Assembly: GCA_004297235.1 (NCBI GenBank)
Contig: SCUR01000346.1
Span: forward strand, 1-11,110
Direction: 5' to 3'
DNA length: 11,110 bases
Origin: Candidatus Manganitrophaceae bacterium
Lineage (GTDB): Bacteria; Nitrospirota; Nitrospiria; SBBL01; Manganitrophaceae
Every line of letters begins with the position of its first letter. The stretch's first letter is position 1. Under the pieces are notes generated by a model. It ran no database searches, was not told the origin of the DNA, and worked only from the letters and a program-made list of their open reading frames with translations. Below, piece by piece: positions 1 through 8,083 of the stretch. A program made the position numbers and the translations under genes.

Positions 1-1163
1 CATTGGTCTTACAGGATGTTCTTCAGGAGGTGGCCGGAAAAAATCCGGAGGTCATTGCAGCGGAAAAACGGGAGCGCGCGGCGGAAGCGCGGATTCCGCA
101 GGCGCGCGCCTGGGAGGATCCCCAGGTCGGCGTCACGCAGTGGTCGATTCCTTCGAGTTTCAACATCGGGAAGGCCGATGAGACCTGGTACACCCTCTCC
201 CAGAGTTTTCCCTTTTTCGGAAAGCGAGCTCTCCGAGTCAGCGTCGCCGAACTGGAGCGGACGATGGCAAGCGAGGAGGCTCGGAGCGTCCGACTCAAAT
301 TAATGAAGAAGGCGAAGCAGGCCTATTACGATCTCTTCTTCGCCCAAAAAGCGCTCGAGATTCATCATCAGCAACTCGAGCTGGCCCGGAAATTTTCAAG
401 GATCGCCCAGGAGAAGTTCGCCGTCGGAGAAGTCGGCCAGCAAGACGTGCTGCGCGCCCAGGTGGAACTACTCCAGCTAGCCAACGACCGGGAAACCCTG
501 GAACAGGAGCAGGAGACGGCGGAGGCGCGGCTTAATACCCTGCTGAATCGCCCTCCGGACGCCCCGCTCGGTCTCCCCCAAACCCCGATGATCCCGGACG
601 TCGAGCCTAAGTTGGAGACGCTTCAGCGGGAAGCGGAAGAATACCGCCCCGAAAATAGGATGCTGGAGTTGGCCATTCGCCGCAGCGACGAATCGGTCAA
701 GCTGGCCAAGCGCGATTTCTTCCCTGATGTGATGGCGGAAGTGTCTTACTGGGATGTCCATGACGGCCCGAACCGTTGGATGACTGCCATCAAAATCAAC
801 ATCCCTTGGTTCAACAAGAAAAAGTATGACTCCCGCATTCGGGAAAATGAAGCCGAGCGATCGCGCGCAGAGGCAGCGCGCCAATCGACGATCAACGAGA
901 CCCATCTTCGGATCAAAGAACTTCTCGTCCGATTCCAAACGTCGCGGCGTCTTGCGCGGCTTTATGAAAGCGGCATCGCGCCGCTGGCCGAGCAATCGTT
1001 GGAAGCGGCTATCATCGGGTATCAGAACAGAAAAAACAATTTCCTCACGCTGATTGACGCGCAAAAGAATCTGAAAGAGTTGGAGCTGACCTACTACCGC
1101 ACGCTCACGGAGCTTCAGAAGAGTTTAGCCGAACTGGAAGAAATAACCGGAAAAGAAATTTAA
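1..1163 (+). CDS. cusC: TolC-family outer-membrane efflux channel (CusC-like), 5' partial
   Basis: Outer-membrane factor that would form the exit duct of the copper/silver pump encoded just downstream. The reading frame is open from the first bases and the visible protein (about 386 residues) begins inside the first OEP repeat, around 'LQDVLQEVAGKNPEV', the motif that normally follows the signal peptide. The signal peptide and some 30-50 residues are therefore probably outside the window. Two long alpha-helical, Glu/Lys/Gln-rich coiled-coil stretches (about residues 80-180 and 275-385) alternate with beta-strand-like segments, the usual duplicated TolC architecture. 'GYQNRKNNFLTLIDAQ' near the C-terminus matches the conserved second-repeat helix. 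The stop is 22 bp before cusB, so the genes are clearly co-transcribed. The family is firm; assignment to Cu/Ag rests on the neighbours. Confidence 0.9.
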   Translation, partial: LVLQDVLQEVAGKNPEVIAAEKRERAAEARIPQARAWEDPQVGVTQWSIPSSFNIGKADETWYTLSQSFPFFGKRALRVSVAELERTMASEEARSVRLKLMKKAKQAYYDLFFAQKALEIHHQQLELARKFSRIAQEKFAVGEVGQQDVLRAQVELLQLANDRETLEQEQETAEARLNTLLNRPPDAPLGLPQTPMIPDVEPKLETLQREAEEYRPENRMLELAIRRSDESVKLAKRDFFPDVMAEVSYWDVHDGPNRWMTAIKINIPWFNKKKYDSRIRENEAERSRAEAARQSTINETHLRIKELLVRFQTSRRLARLYESGIAPLAEQSLEAAIIGYQNRKNNFLTLIDAQKNLKELELTYYRTLTELQKSLAELEEITGKEI

Positions 1164-1185
1164 TCGATAAGACCAGGAGGATCCC

Positions 1186-2820
1186 ATGAAGATTTTTCAG
1201 AACTCCAAAAAAGGCGTCAAATTGGCCGCTTTGCTTCTGGCCCTTACGGCCGCGGTATTTTCTACTTTTTACATCACGCAGAACCGGGCAATGGGGAACC
1301 CGAAAGAAGAGCCGTCGATGAAAAGGATGCCCGGAATGGAAGGAATGAAGATGGGGATCAATGAGACCGGACAGGCGACGACGATGCTCATGCCGGAGAA
1401 AAAGCAGCGCATCGGTGTTAAAATCGCCGAGGTGCGGGAAAAAGAGATAGAGAAGGCGATCCGGACTGTCGGACGGGTGGCATATGATGAGCGAAAACTG
1501 GCTCGAATCAATCTGAGGGTCGACGGCTGGGTTCAGGATCTCTTTGTCAATTTCACCGGCCAAGAAGTGAAAAAGGGCGAGCCGCTTCTCACCCTCTACT
1601 CTCCCGATCTGCTCTCGACGCAGCAGGAATATCTGCTGGCGAAAAGAGGACAGGCGAAACTAAAAGCCAGCCCGATCGCCGAAGTACGGGAGACCGGAGG
1701 CGCGCTCTTCTCCTCGGCGCGAAGAAGACTGCTTCTGTCAGGAATCACCGAGAAGCAGATTCAGGAGCTGGAGGATCGGAGCGAGCCGCAGACGGCGATC
1801 ACGATCACCTCTCCGATCCACGGCGTGGTCACCAAAAGAGAGGGAACCCAAGGGATGCGGGTCACACCGGAGATGACCCTTTATGAGATCGCCGATCTGT
1901 CCACCGTCTGGGTCGTGGCGGAAGTCTACGAATCCGACCTCTCCTCCGTGAAAGAAGGTCAGGAGGCCGCCGTCACCGTGGATGCCTACCCCGGCGAGAC
2001 ATTCCGCGGAAAGGTGGCCTACATCGATCCATTTCTTAATCCTCAAACCCGGACGGTTCGGGTCCGACTGGAACTCCCCAATCCAGGCCTTAGACTCAAA
2101 CCGGAGATGTTCGCCCAGGTGGAGTTGAAATCCCAACTTGGGAAGGGGCTCATTATTCCCGAATCGGCCCTTCTTGATTCCGGAATGCGCCAAATCGTTT
2201 TCGTTGATAAGGGAATGGAGATGTACGAGCCGCGCGAGGTCAAAGCGCGCCGGATCAACAGCGACTATCTGGTTCAGGAGGGGCTGACGGCCGGAGAGCG
2301 GATCGTCACCTCCGCCAACTTTCTGATCGACTCGGAGAGCAAGCTGATGGCCTCGGCCAACATGATGGGGTCGCTCGGGATGGCCGGCATCAAAATGGAG
2401 CAGGCCCAGATGGGCGAGATGGAGATGCCTGGGATGAAGGGGATGCCGATGAAAGGTGAGAGCGCCCCGAAAGGCCCGCAGACGAAGAAAGCGGGCGGCC
2501 TCACCCTCACGTTGTCTACCGATCCGGCGCCCCCGAAAGAGGGGGGAAATCTACTCCGTCTGAAAATTGTCGATGCTTCCGGAAAACCGATCGAAGATGC
2601 GAAGGTCGTTTTCTCCTACATCATGCCAATGCCGGGAATGAAAGCGGCCCAAGCGCTCGCCTCTTTTAAAAACGGCCAATATGAGGCGAAGACCAAATTC
2701 GGCATGGCGGGGACCTGGGAGGTCACCGCCATCGTGAGCCCGCCCGGAAAACCGGATGTCCAAGAGAAATTTACCCTGGAAGCCGGCGGGGATGAGATGG
2801 AAGGAATGCCGGGAATGTGA
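1186..2820 (+). CDS. cusB: Cu/Ag efflux RND periplasmic adaptor (CusB-like) with C-terminal YtkA/FixH-like domain
   Basis: Membrane-fusion protein joining the RND pump to the outer-membrane channel. The ATG is preceded by AGGAGG with a 5-nt gap. Residues about 12-30 form an N-terminal membrane anchor or uncleaved signal. A Met-rich stretch follows (about 36-60, 'MKRMPGMEGMKMG'), comparable to the Cu(I)-binding N-terminal methionines of E. coli CusB. 'LYSPDLLSTQQEYL' is a hallmark of CusB-type adaptors. The lipoyl/beta-barrel part spans about 110-370, including 'ITSPIHGVVTKREG' and 'NPQTRTVRVRLELPN'. After a second Met-rich linker (about 390-425) comes a roughly 100-residue Ig-like domain with 'MPMPGM' and 'GMAGTWEVTAIV', typical of YtkA/FixH-like domains. 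The protein ends 'MEGMPGM'. At 544 residues it is over 100 longer than E. coli CusB. The adaptor call is firm; the extra-domain name is by motif only. Confidence 0.93.
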   Translation: MKIFQNSKKGVKLAALLLALTAAVFSTFYITQNRAMGNPKEEPSMKRMPGMEGMKMGINETGQATTMLMPEKKQRIGVKIAEVREKEIEKAIRTVGRVAYDERKLARINLRVDGWVQDLFVNFTGQEVKKGEPLLTLYSPDLLSTQQEYLLAKRGQAKLKASPIAEVRETGGALFSSARRRLLLSGITEKQIQELEDRSEPQTAITITSPIHGVVTKREGTQGMRVTPEMTLYEIADLSTVWVVAEVYESDLSSVKEGQEAAVTVDAYPGETFRGKVAYIDPFLNPQTRTVRVRLELPNPGLRLKPEMFAQVELKSQLGKGLIIPESALLDSGMRQIVFVDKGMEMYEPREVKARRINSDYLVQEGLTAGERIVTSANFLIDSESKLMASANMMGSLGMAGIKMEQAQMGEMEMPGMKGMPMKGESAPKGPQTKKAGGLTLTLSTDPAPPKEGGNLLRLKIVDASGKPIEDAKVVFSYIMPMPGMKAAQALASFKNGQYEAKTKFGMAGTWEVTAIVSPPGKPDVQEKFTLEAGGDEMEGMPGM

Positions 2821-2826
2821 TTCGGT

Positions 2827-2862
2827 CGAGGGGGCCGGGGTGAGAGAATCCCCTCCCCCTCG
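2827..2862 (+). other. Strong intercistronic hairpin between cusB and cusA
   Basis: A perfect 8-bp outer stem, CGAGGGGG (2827-2834) with CCCCCTCG (2855-2862), encloses an inner GGGG/CCCC stem (2837-2840 with 2850-2853). The small apical loop is purine-rich. No U-run follows, so it does not look like a simple intrinsic terminator. It lies in the 70-bp cusB-cusA gap, about 20 nt upstream of the cusA Shine-Dalgarno. By inference it may act as an mRNA-stabilising or processing element that sets the adaptor:pump ratio. Only the fold potential is seen directly. Confidence 0.6.
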
Positions 2863-2892
2863 CAAGATCCGATCTGACTTGCAGGAGCCATG

Positions 2893-5800
2893 ATGCTCGC
2901 CAAAATTATCGAATATAGCGCAAAGAATAAATTTCTGATCATTTTGTTGACCTTCTTCCTTTCGGCCTGGGGAGTCTGGGCGATGCGGCGCGTTCCGCTC
3001 GACGCGATCCCCGACCTCTCCGATGTCCAGGTGATCATCTACACCGAGTGGCCCGGCCGAAGCCCCACCCTGGTGGAAGACCAGATCACCTACCCGATTG
3101 TGACGTCGATGATCGCCGCGCCTAAAGTCAAAACGGTCCGGGGCCAGTCGATGCTCGGCTTCTCGTTCGTCTATGTCATCTTCGAAGACGACACCGACAT
3201 TTACTGGGCCAGAAGCCGCGTGCTGGAGTACATGCAGGGGGTCTCCGACAAGATTCCGCAGGGGGTCACGCCGCGACTGGGGCCGGATGCCACTGGCGTC
3301 GGCTGGGTCTATGAATATGCCCTGGTCGATGAAACGGGAAAACATGATCTCGCGGAGCTTCGCTCTTTCCAGGATTGGACTCTCCGCTACTGGCTGCAGT
3401 CGGTCCCCGGCGTCGCCGAGGTCGCCTCAATCGGCGGCTTCGTCAAACAGTATCAGGTCAATGTCGATCCCAATCGCCTTCTGGCCTACAACATCTCCTT
3501 GCGTGATCTGACCGAGAAGGTCCGGATGAGCAACGACGATGTCGGCGGCCGGGTCATCGAGCAGGCCGGCCGGGAATACATGGTGAGAGGTCAGGGGTAC
3601 ATTCAGTCGCTCGACGACATCCGAAATATCGTCCTCGGAACCGATCAGCGGGGAACGCCGATCCGCGTCGCCGATGTCGCCCAGGTAACCTTGGGACCGG
3701 ATCTCCGCCGGGGGGTCGTCGAGCTCGACGGCAAGGGAGAGGTCGTCGGCGGGATCGTCGTCATGCGGTATGGCGCCAATGCGCTGGAAGTAATCAACGG
3801 CGTCAAGGCCAAGATCAAAGAGATCGAGCCTTCCCTTCCCGAAGGGATCAAGATCGTCCCGACCTATGACCGCTCGGAGCTGATCGAGGCTTCCATCGGC
3901 ACCCTGAAGGAGGAGTTGATCAAGCTGGGTTTAGTCGTCAGCGTCGTGACCCTGATCTTTCTCTTCCACCTCCCCAGCGCGCTGGTGGCGATCGTGACCC
4001 TGCCGGTGGCGATCCTCATTTCGTTTATTCTGATGCATTACCTGAAGATCACGTCGAACATCATGTCGCTCGGCGGGATTGCCATCGCGATCGGAGCGAT
4101 GGTCGACGCCTCGATCATCATGGTCGAGAACGCCCATAAAAAGTTGGAAGCGTGGGAAGAAAACGGGAAAATCGGGAGCCGGAACGAAGCGATCATTTCC
4201 GCCGCGCAGGAGGTGGGGCCGTCTCTCTTCTTTGCTCTGTTAATTATCACCGTCGGCTTTCTGCCGGTTTTTGTTCTGCAGGGACACGAGGGTCGGCTTT
4301 TCAGCCCGCTCGCCTATACCAAAACCTTGGCGATGTTCTTCTCAGCACTCTTGGCGATCACGTTGACTCCCGTCTTGATGGTCCTCTTTGTTCGGGGAAA
4401 AATTCGCCCGGAGGCGCAGAACCCGGTCAGCCGGTTTTTGATCTGGCTCTATGGACCTGCCCTCCGCTGGGCGCTTCGGCGCCCCAAGACCGTCCTGGCG
4501 ATCACCTTGTTGCTTCTCCTCTCGACGATCCCTGTTTTCCTCAAGCTCGGCTCGGAATTCATGCCCCCCTTGAACGAGGGGGCCATTCTTTATATGCCGA
4601 CCACCCTTCCCGGGATTTCGATTACCGAGGCGACGCGGATTCTTCAGGCGCAGGATCGGATGCTGAAAGAATTCCCGGAGGTCGAGCGGGTGTTTGGCAA
4701 GATCGGTCAGGCGGAGACCCCGACCGACCCGGCTCCCTTGTCAATGACCGAGACCACGATCACCTTAAAACCGAAAGCGCAATGGCGGCCCGGTATGACC
4801 TGGGAAAAGCTGATCGCCGAGATGGATAAGAAACTTCAGTTCCCGGGGATGGCCAATATCTGGTGGATGCCGATCCAGACCCGGACCGAAATGCTGGCAA
4901 CGGGAGTCCGGAGCAGCGTCGGAATCAAAATATTAGGACCGAGCCTCGATGAGATCGAAAAGATCGGACGTCAGATCGAAGGGATCATGCAGACCGTTTC
5001 CGGAACCCGCTCCTCGTTCTTCGAGCGGGTCACCGGTGGCTACTATCTTGACTTCAAGATCAACCGGGAGAAGGCGGCCCGTTATGGCCTCACCATAGGA
5101 GAGATCGAAGAGATCATCGAGTCGGCGGTCGGCGGCAAGAACATCTCTCAGGTGATCGCCGGCAGAGAGCGCTACCCGATCAATGTGCGCTATCCAAGAG
5201 AATACCGGGATGACATCGAGAAGCTCGGGCGGGTTTTCGTCCCTACCCCCTCCGGAGCGCAGATCCCGCTGGGTCAGCTCGCCGAGATCCAATATCATGA
5301 AGGGCCTCCGATGATCAAGAACGAGCGGGGGATGCTTTCGGGCACGGTCTTCGTCGATGTGGCCGGCCGCGATCTCGGCGGCTACGTGGAAGAAGCCAAA
5401 AAGGTCGTCGCCGAAAAGGTGAAGATGCCTGCGGGATATAGTTTGATCTGGGCCGGACAGTATGAGTATCTTCAGCGGGCCAAGGAGCGACTTCTCTATG
5501 TTGTGCCCTTGACCCTCCTGATTGTGTTCCTTCTCCTCTATCTTAATTTCAAATCGATCGCCGAAGCCTTGATCATCTTTCTCGCCATCCCCTTCTCCCT
5601 CATCGGCGCGACCTGGATTCTCTACCTGCTTCACTACAATATGAGCATCGCCGTCTGGGTCGGAATCATCGCGCTGGCAGGGGTCGATGCGGAGACCGGG
5701 ATCGTGATGATCCTTTATCTGGATGAAGCCTTTTATCAAAGACGGAGGGAGGGGAATATGGCGACCCTCTCCGACCTCTATGCCGCGGTTATGGAAGGGG

Positions 5801-6069
5801 CGGTGCAGCGGGTTCGTCCGAAACTGATGACCGTCTCAGCCATTATCGCCGGATTGGTTCCGATTCTCTGGAGCACCGGGACCGGCGCCGATGTCATGAA
5901 GCGGATCGCGGCCCCGATGGTCGGCGGGATGGTCAGCTCCACGCTCTTGGAGCTGCTCGTCCTGCCGGTCATCTACATCCTCTGGAGGAAATCGGGTCTG
6001 ACGAGGGAGATTGAACAGAGGGCAGTGAAGGAGCGGGAAGTCTTGAAAGGGCCTCCTCAGGATTTTTAG
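2893..6069 (+). CDS. cusA: Heavy-metal RND efflux pump, Cu(I)/Ag(I) type (CusA-like)
   Basis: Inner-membrane proton-driven trimeric pump exporting Cu(I)/Ag(I). Of two tandem ATGs (2890, 2893), the second sits 5 nt from AGGAG and aligns better with E. coli CusA; the first would add one Met. The protein is about 1058 residues with the usual 12-helix plan: TM1 near 10-30, a periplasmic loop, TM2-6 about 335-500, a second loop, and TM8-12 about 865-1030. Family signatures are 'DLSDVQVI', 'GPDATGVGWVYEYALVD' and 'RPGMTWEKLI'. The three substrate methionines of CusA (M573, M623, M672 in E. coli) correspond to M568 ('LYMPTTLPG'), M618 ('PLSMTETT') and M667 ('RTEMLATG'). Proton-relay candidates are D405 ('GAMVDASI'), E934 ('GVDAETG') and K977 ('RPKLMTV'). 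These residues separate it from Zn/Co/Ni CzcA pumps. It ends 20 bp from a convergent gene. Confidence 0.95.
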   Translation: MLAKIIEYSAKNKFLIILLTFFLSAWGVWAMRRVPLDAIPDLSDVQVIIYTEWPGRSPTLVEDQITYPIVTSMIAAPKVKTVRGQSMLGFSFVYVIFEDDTDIYWARSRVLEYMQGVSDKIPQGVTPRLGPDATGVGWVYEYALVDETGKHDLAELRSFQDWTLRYWLQSVPGVAEVASIGGFVKQYQVNVDPNRLLAYNISLRDLTEKVRMSNDDVGGRVIEQAGREYMVRGQGYIQSLDDIRNIVLGTDQRGTPIRVADVAQVTLGPDLRRGVVELDGKGEVVGGIVVMRYGANALEVINGVKAKIKEIEPSLPEGIKIVPTYDRSELIEASIGTLKEELIKLGLVVSVVTLIFLFHLPSALVAIVTLPVAILISFILMHYLKITSNIMSLGGIAIAIGAMVDASIIMVENAHKKLEAWEENGKIGSRNEAIISAAQEVGPSLFFALLIITVGFLPVFVLQGHEGRLFSPLAYTKTLAMFFSALLAITLTPVLMVLFVRGKIRPEAQNPVSRFLIWLYGPALRWALRRPKTVLAITLLLLLSTIPVFLKLGSEFMPPLNEGAILYMPTTLPGISITEATRILQAQDRMLKEFPEVERVFGKIGQAETPTDPAPLSMTETTITLKPKAQWRPGMTWEKLIAEMDKKLQFPGMANIWWMPIQTRTEMLATGVRSSVGIKILGPSLDEIEKIGRQIEGIMQTVSGTRSSFFERVTGGYYLDFKINREKAARYGLTIGEIEEIIESAVGGKNISQVIAGRERYPINVRYPREYRDDIEKLGRVFVPTPSGAQIPLGQLAEIQYHEGPPMIKNERGMLSGTVFVDVAGRDLGGYVEEAKKVVAEKVKMPAGYSLIWAGQYEYLQRAKERLLYVVPLTLLIVFLLLYLNFKSIAEALIIFLAIPFSLIGATWILYLLHYNMSIAVWVGIIALAGVDAETGIVMILYLDEAFYQRRREGNMATLSDLYAAVMEGAVQRVRPKLMTVSAIIAGLVPILWSTGTGADVMKRIAAPMVGGMVSSTLLELLVLPVIYILWRKSGLTREIEQRAVKEREVLKGPPQDF

Positions 6070-6089
6070 AAGGCATCGTCATGGGTAGC

Positions 6090-6608
6090 CTACGCAGCCA
6101 GACGCTCGCGCTCCCGACCGATCTGCGTCTCGGCCCGGGAACCGAGAAAGGCGGGATACGTTCCGAGGAACCCGCCGAAAATCGTATGCTCAATCGCGAA
6201 CGGCAGAGAGGGCATCTGCGCCATGGCCGGATTGACAATCGGCAACCAGAGAAATTGCATAAAGAGCCAGATCCCCAGCCCATACACGATTCCCCAGGAA
6301 ATCGCCTGCCCGTAAGAGAGCCGTCCGCCGATCAGAGAGAAGATGATTCCAAAACCGATGGCGGTCGCAAAATGAATCATCATCCCGACCATCACCGGGG
6401 TGAATTAAAACCCAGGGCGGTCAAGCCAACTTCGATTAAGCACCGTCACCGCAATCATCTTAACCGGCGTCCAGGCGCCTCGGCCGGTCATCATTGCCCA
6501 CCCCATCGACACGATCGCCATCGCAATCCCGGCGAGGATGCCGGCGATCACCCCGGCATACGCCACCTCACCGGGCGTGACCTGTTTTCGATTCCAATAA
6601 GCCGCCAT
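6090..6608 (-). pseudogene. Small four-helix membrane protein interrupted by an in-frame TAA
   Basis: One reading frame of 173 codons (including the final stop) is broken by a single TAA at 6405-6407. The N-terminal part starts at ATG 6608 behind a strong AAGGAGG and carries one membrane helix ('AGILAGIAMAIVSMGWAMM'). The C-terminal part continues in exactly the same frame ('FTPVMVGMMIHFATAIGFGI') and carries three more helices, ending at 6090. The second half has no Shine-Dalgarno site before its possible GTG/ATG codons (6395, 6392), so it is unlikely to be a separate gene. The frame is unchanged across the stop, so a one-base change such as CAA or GAA to TAA explains it; an indel does not. 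It may be a recent nonsense pseudogene, a sequencing error, or a readthrough gene. I do not recognise the family. It lies convergent to cusA with a 20-bp gap. Confidence 0.7.
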
Positions 6609-6647
6609 TGGAAACCTCCTTAACTATATTCTTACTTTTCATTTTAA

Positions 6648-6658
6648 ACAAAATCTCT
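6648..6658 (-). promoter_or_regulatory. Leader motif AGAGATTTTGT upstream of the interrupted membrane gene
   Basis: On the - strand the 11-mer AGAGATTTTGT lies 26 nt upstream of the AAGGAGG of the 6608 gene and is followed by an A-rich stretch. The identical 11-mer, also followed by A-rich sequence and then AAGGAGG, occurs before the small gene at 10931. No convincing -35/-10 pair was found nearby. It may be a shared promoter or leader element, or chance in AT-rich leaders. Confidence 0.25.
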
Positions 6659-6736
6659 CCAGAATCTCATCCCCCCTGACCGAAGGACATCCAAAGAGAT
6701 GATAAAACGTCACGCAGGGCAGGGCCGGGGTCGTGA

Positions 6737-6751
6737 GCGCGCTTCGCGCGC
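6737..6751 (-). terminator. GC-rich hairpin after the secreted His-rich gene, possible weak terminator
   Basis: GCGCGC (6737-6742) pairs with GCGCGC (6746-6751) around a 3-nt loop, 8 bp beyond the TAG of the 7265 gene on the - strand. There is no U-tract after it, so intrinsic termination would be weak. It could equally be a processing or 3'-end stabilising hairpin. The rest of the roughly 150-bp gap to the next gene holds only the AT-rich leader described separately. Confidence 0.3.
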
Positions 6752-6758
6752 CTGATCT

Positions 6759-7265
6759 CTACTTGCACTTCGGCGGCGGGGTCGGCATAAATTGGTGGGC
6801 AACCCCCGGCTTGAAATGCATGTTCATCATCTCGAATTCGCCGACCGCGACATGCCGGAGCCAATAGCCTTCCTGGCCCTTCTCTCCCCCGTGGCCATGC
6901 TCATGTTCTTTGGCGGCCGACAGACTGTGAAAGTGGACGTAGCCTGTTTTGCCGCCTGCCGGCTGATTCTCCGCGCAGAATCTCCCTTTGATCCCATCGC
7001 CGATGAAGATCAGCTTGTTCCCCTTCTCGCTCACCGGCTTCGCAAAATGTAAAAAAAGAACCTTGTCGGGATCGCCCTTCATCCAGAGATGGTCCGGCAT
7101 CGGCGGCGCAAACGGTTCGGCATTAAAGCTCGATGCCAACTGCGGCCCGATCGCCTCCAATGTCTCCTTCGGGATCTCCTTAGACTCCCCGGGTTGTCCG
7201 AACACCTGACCCGCCACGATCATCCCAATTACGCCGAACGTCAAAAACAGCAGACGGCTCTTCAT
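6759..7265 (-). CDS. Secreted or periplasmic His-rich protein of unknown function
   Basis: A 168-residue protein with an apparent signal peptide ('MKSRLLFLTFGVIGMIVAG', cleavage likely near residue 23). The ATG at 7265 is chosen because GGAGG lies 7 nt upstream; two earlier in-frame ATGs (7280, 7271) overlap or abut that site. The mature part contains 'PPMPDHLWMKGDPDKVLFLHFAKP', a 'GDGIKGRFCAEN' segment, a His-rich patch around residues 114-129 ('HFHSLSAAKEHEHGHGG'), and 'NMHFKPGVAHQFMPTPPPKCK' at the end. The many His, Met and two Cys residues suggest metal binding outside the cytoplasm, which suits the copper pump next door, but that is inference. I do not recognise the family. It follows the Crp-family gene by about 77 bp on the same strand. 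Confidence 0.8.
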   Translation of the reverse strand: MKSRLLFLTFGVIGMIVAGQVFGQPGESKEIPKETLEAIGPQLASSFNAEPFAPPMPDHLWMKGDPDKVLFLHFAKPVSEKGNKLIFIGDGIKGRFCAENQPAGGKTGYVHFHSLSAAKEHEHGHGGEKGQEGYWLRHVAVGEFEMMNMHFKPGVAHQFMPTPPPKCK

Positions 7266-7342
7266 CGTCATCCCTCCCATTCAATTTTTGGATCTTTCGC
7301 TCTCAGGATAGATCGACGGGTTGTGTAAATATGTAGTTTGGG

Positions 7343-8068
7343 CTACAAAATTGGGAAGGAGGGTTTCGAGGCGGAGACGGGGGATCCGGCTCGTTTTTGG
7401 AGAAGATCAAGACGATATAAGATGATTCGACGGCCCTCTACGGCGATAAGCCCCTCTTTCTTCCATTCCCCCAGGATGGCGCTGACCGTCTCCCGAATGG
7501 CGCCGATCAGGTTCGCCATTTCCTGATGGGTGAGCTTTATCTGAAGGGAAATCCCCTCGGGCATCCCCTTCCCATGATCCTTCGACAACTGAATCAAAAG
7601 GTGAGCCAGACGGGCGGGGACATCGCGGAAAACCAGGTCCTCCACCCGGCTTTCAATCCGCCGCATCCGAAATCCGATCAGCTTGGTCAGACGGAATGAA
7701 AGCTCCGGTTTCCGGCGGATCAAGGCAACGAAGAACTCTCTCTGAATGACGCAGAGCTGTGTGTCGTCGAGCGCTTCCGCCAAGGCGCCTCTCGGAGAAT
7801 CGTCGAGCGCCTCCAACTCTCCGAAGATCTCCCCCGGCTCTAAAAGAGCAAGGGTCACCTCCCGTCCTTCCTCCGAGACACGCGAAATCTTCACCCGGCC
7901 CTCCTTTAAAAGATAGACCTGCAGGCTGGGATCGCCGGGGAGGAAGATCGTGTTTTTTTTCTTGACCGACTCCATCCGGGCTGTCCGAGCGAGATCCTCC
8001 ATCTCTTCGCGGGACATCTCGTTGAAGAGCCGGATTTTTTGCAGATACCAGAGTTTACTTTTGATCAT
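7343..8068 (-). CDS. Crp/Fnr-family transcriptional regulator
   Basis: A cytoplasmic dimeric DNA-binding regulator of 241 residues. The start at ATG 8068 ('MIKSKLWYLQKIRLFNEMS') gives the standard N-terminus of the family; the frame is open further upstream but that extension is not family-like. The start has only a weak Shine-Dalgarno. The N-terminal cyclic-nucleotide-type beta-barrel covers about residues 15-130 ('IFLPGDPSLQVYLLKEGRVKIS', 'LLEPGEIFGELEALDD'), followed by the long dimer helix and a winged helix-turn-helix about 170-225 ('LTHQEMANLIGAIRETVSAIL'). It has no N-terminal Cys cluster, so it is not an Fe-S FNR. The only visible Cys is in 'QLCVIQ'. The ligand is unknown. The gene lies between the MFS transporter and the secreted His-rich gene on the same strand; local autoregulation is possible. 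Confidence 0.92.
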   Translation of the reverse strand: MIKSKLWYLQKIRLFNEMSREEMEDLARTARMESVKKKNTIFLPGDPSLQVYLLKEGRVKISRVSEEGREVTLALLEPGEIFGELEALDDSPRGALAEALDDTQLCVIQREFFVALIRRKPELSFRLTKLIGFRMRRIESRVEDLVFRDVPARLAHLLIQLSKDHGKGMPEGISLQIKLTHQEMANLIGAIRETVSAILGEWKKEGLIAVEGRRIILYRLDLLQKRAGSPVSASKPSFPIL

Positions 8069-8083
8069 GGCTGACAGGGGATA

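Noticed and set aside
2551..3345. A 264-codon open frame on the - strand
   Set aside because: It lies across the end of cusB and the start of cusA, has no recognisable motif or ribosome site, and is an antisense shadow.
4152..4829. A 225-codon + strand frame inside cusA
   Set aside because: It overlaps the strongly conserved cusA frame, and its product has no domain.
4933..5739. A 268-codon open frame on the - strand inside cusA
   Set aside because: Asp/His/Gly-rich low-complexity product, antisense to a well-supported gene.
6390..6395. GTG/ATG at 6395/6392 as the start of an independent gene ending at 6090
   Set aside because: No Shine-Dalgarno upstream, and the helix pattern is only complete when joined to the upstream half in the same frame.
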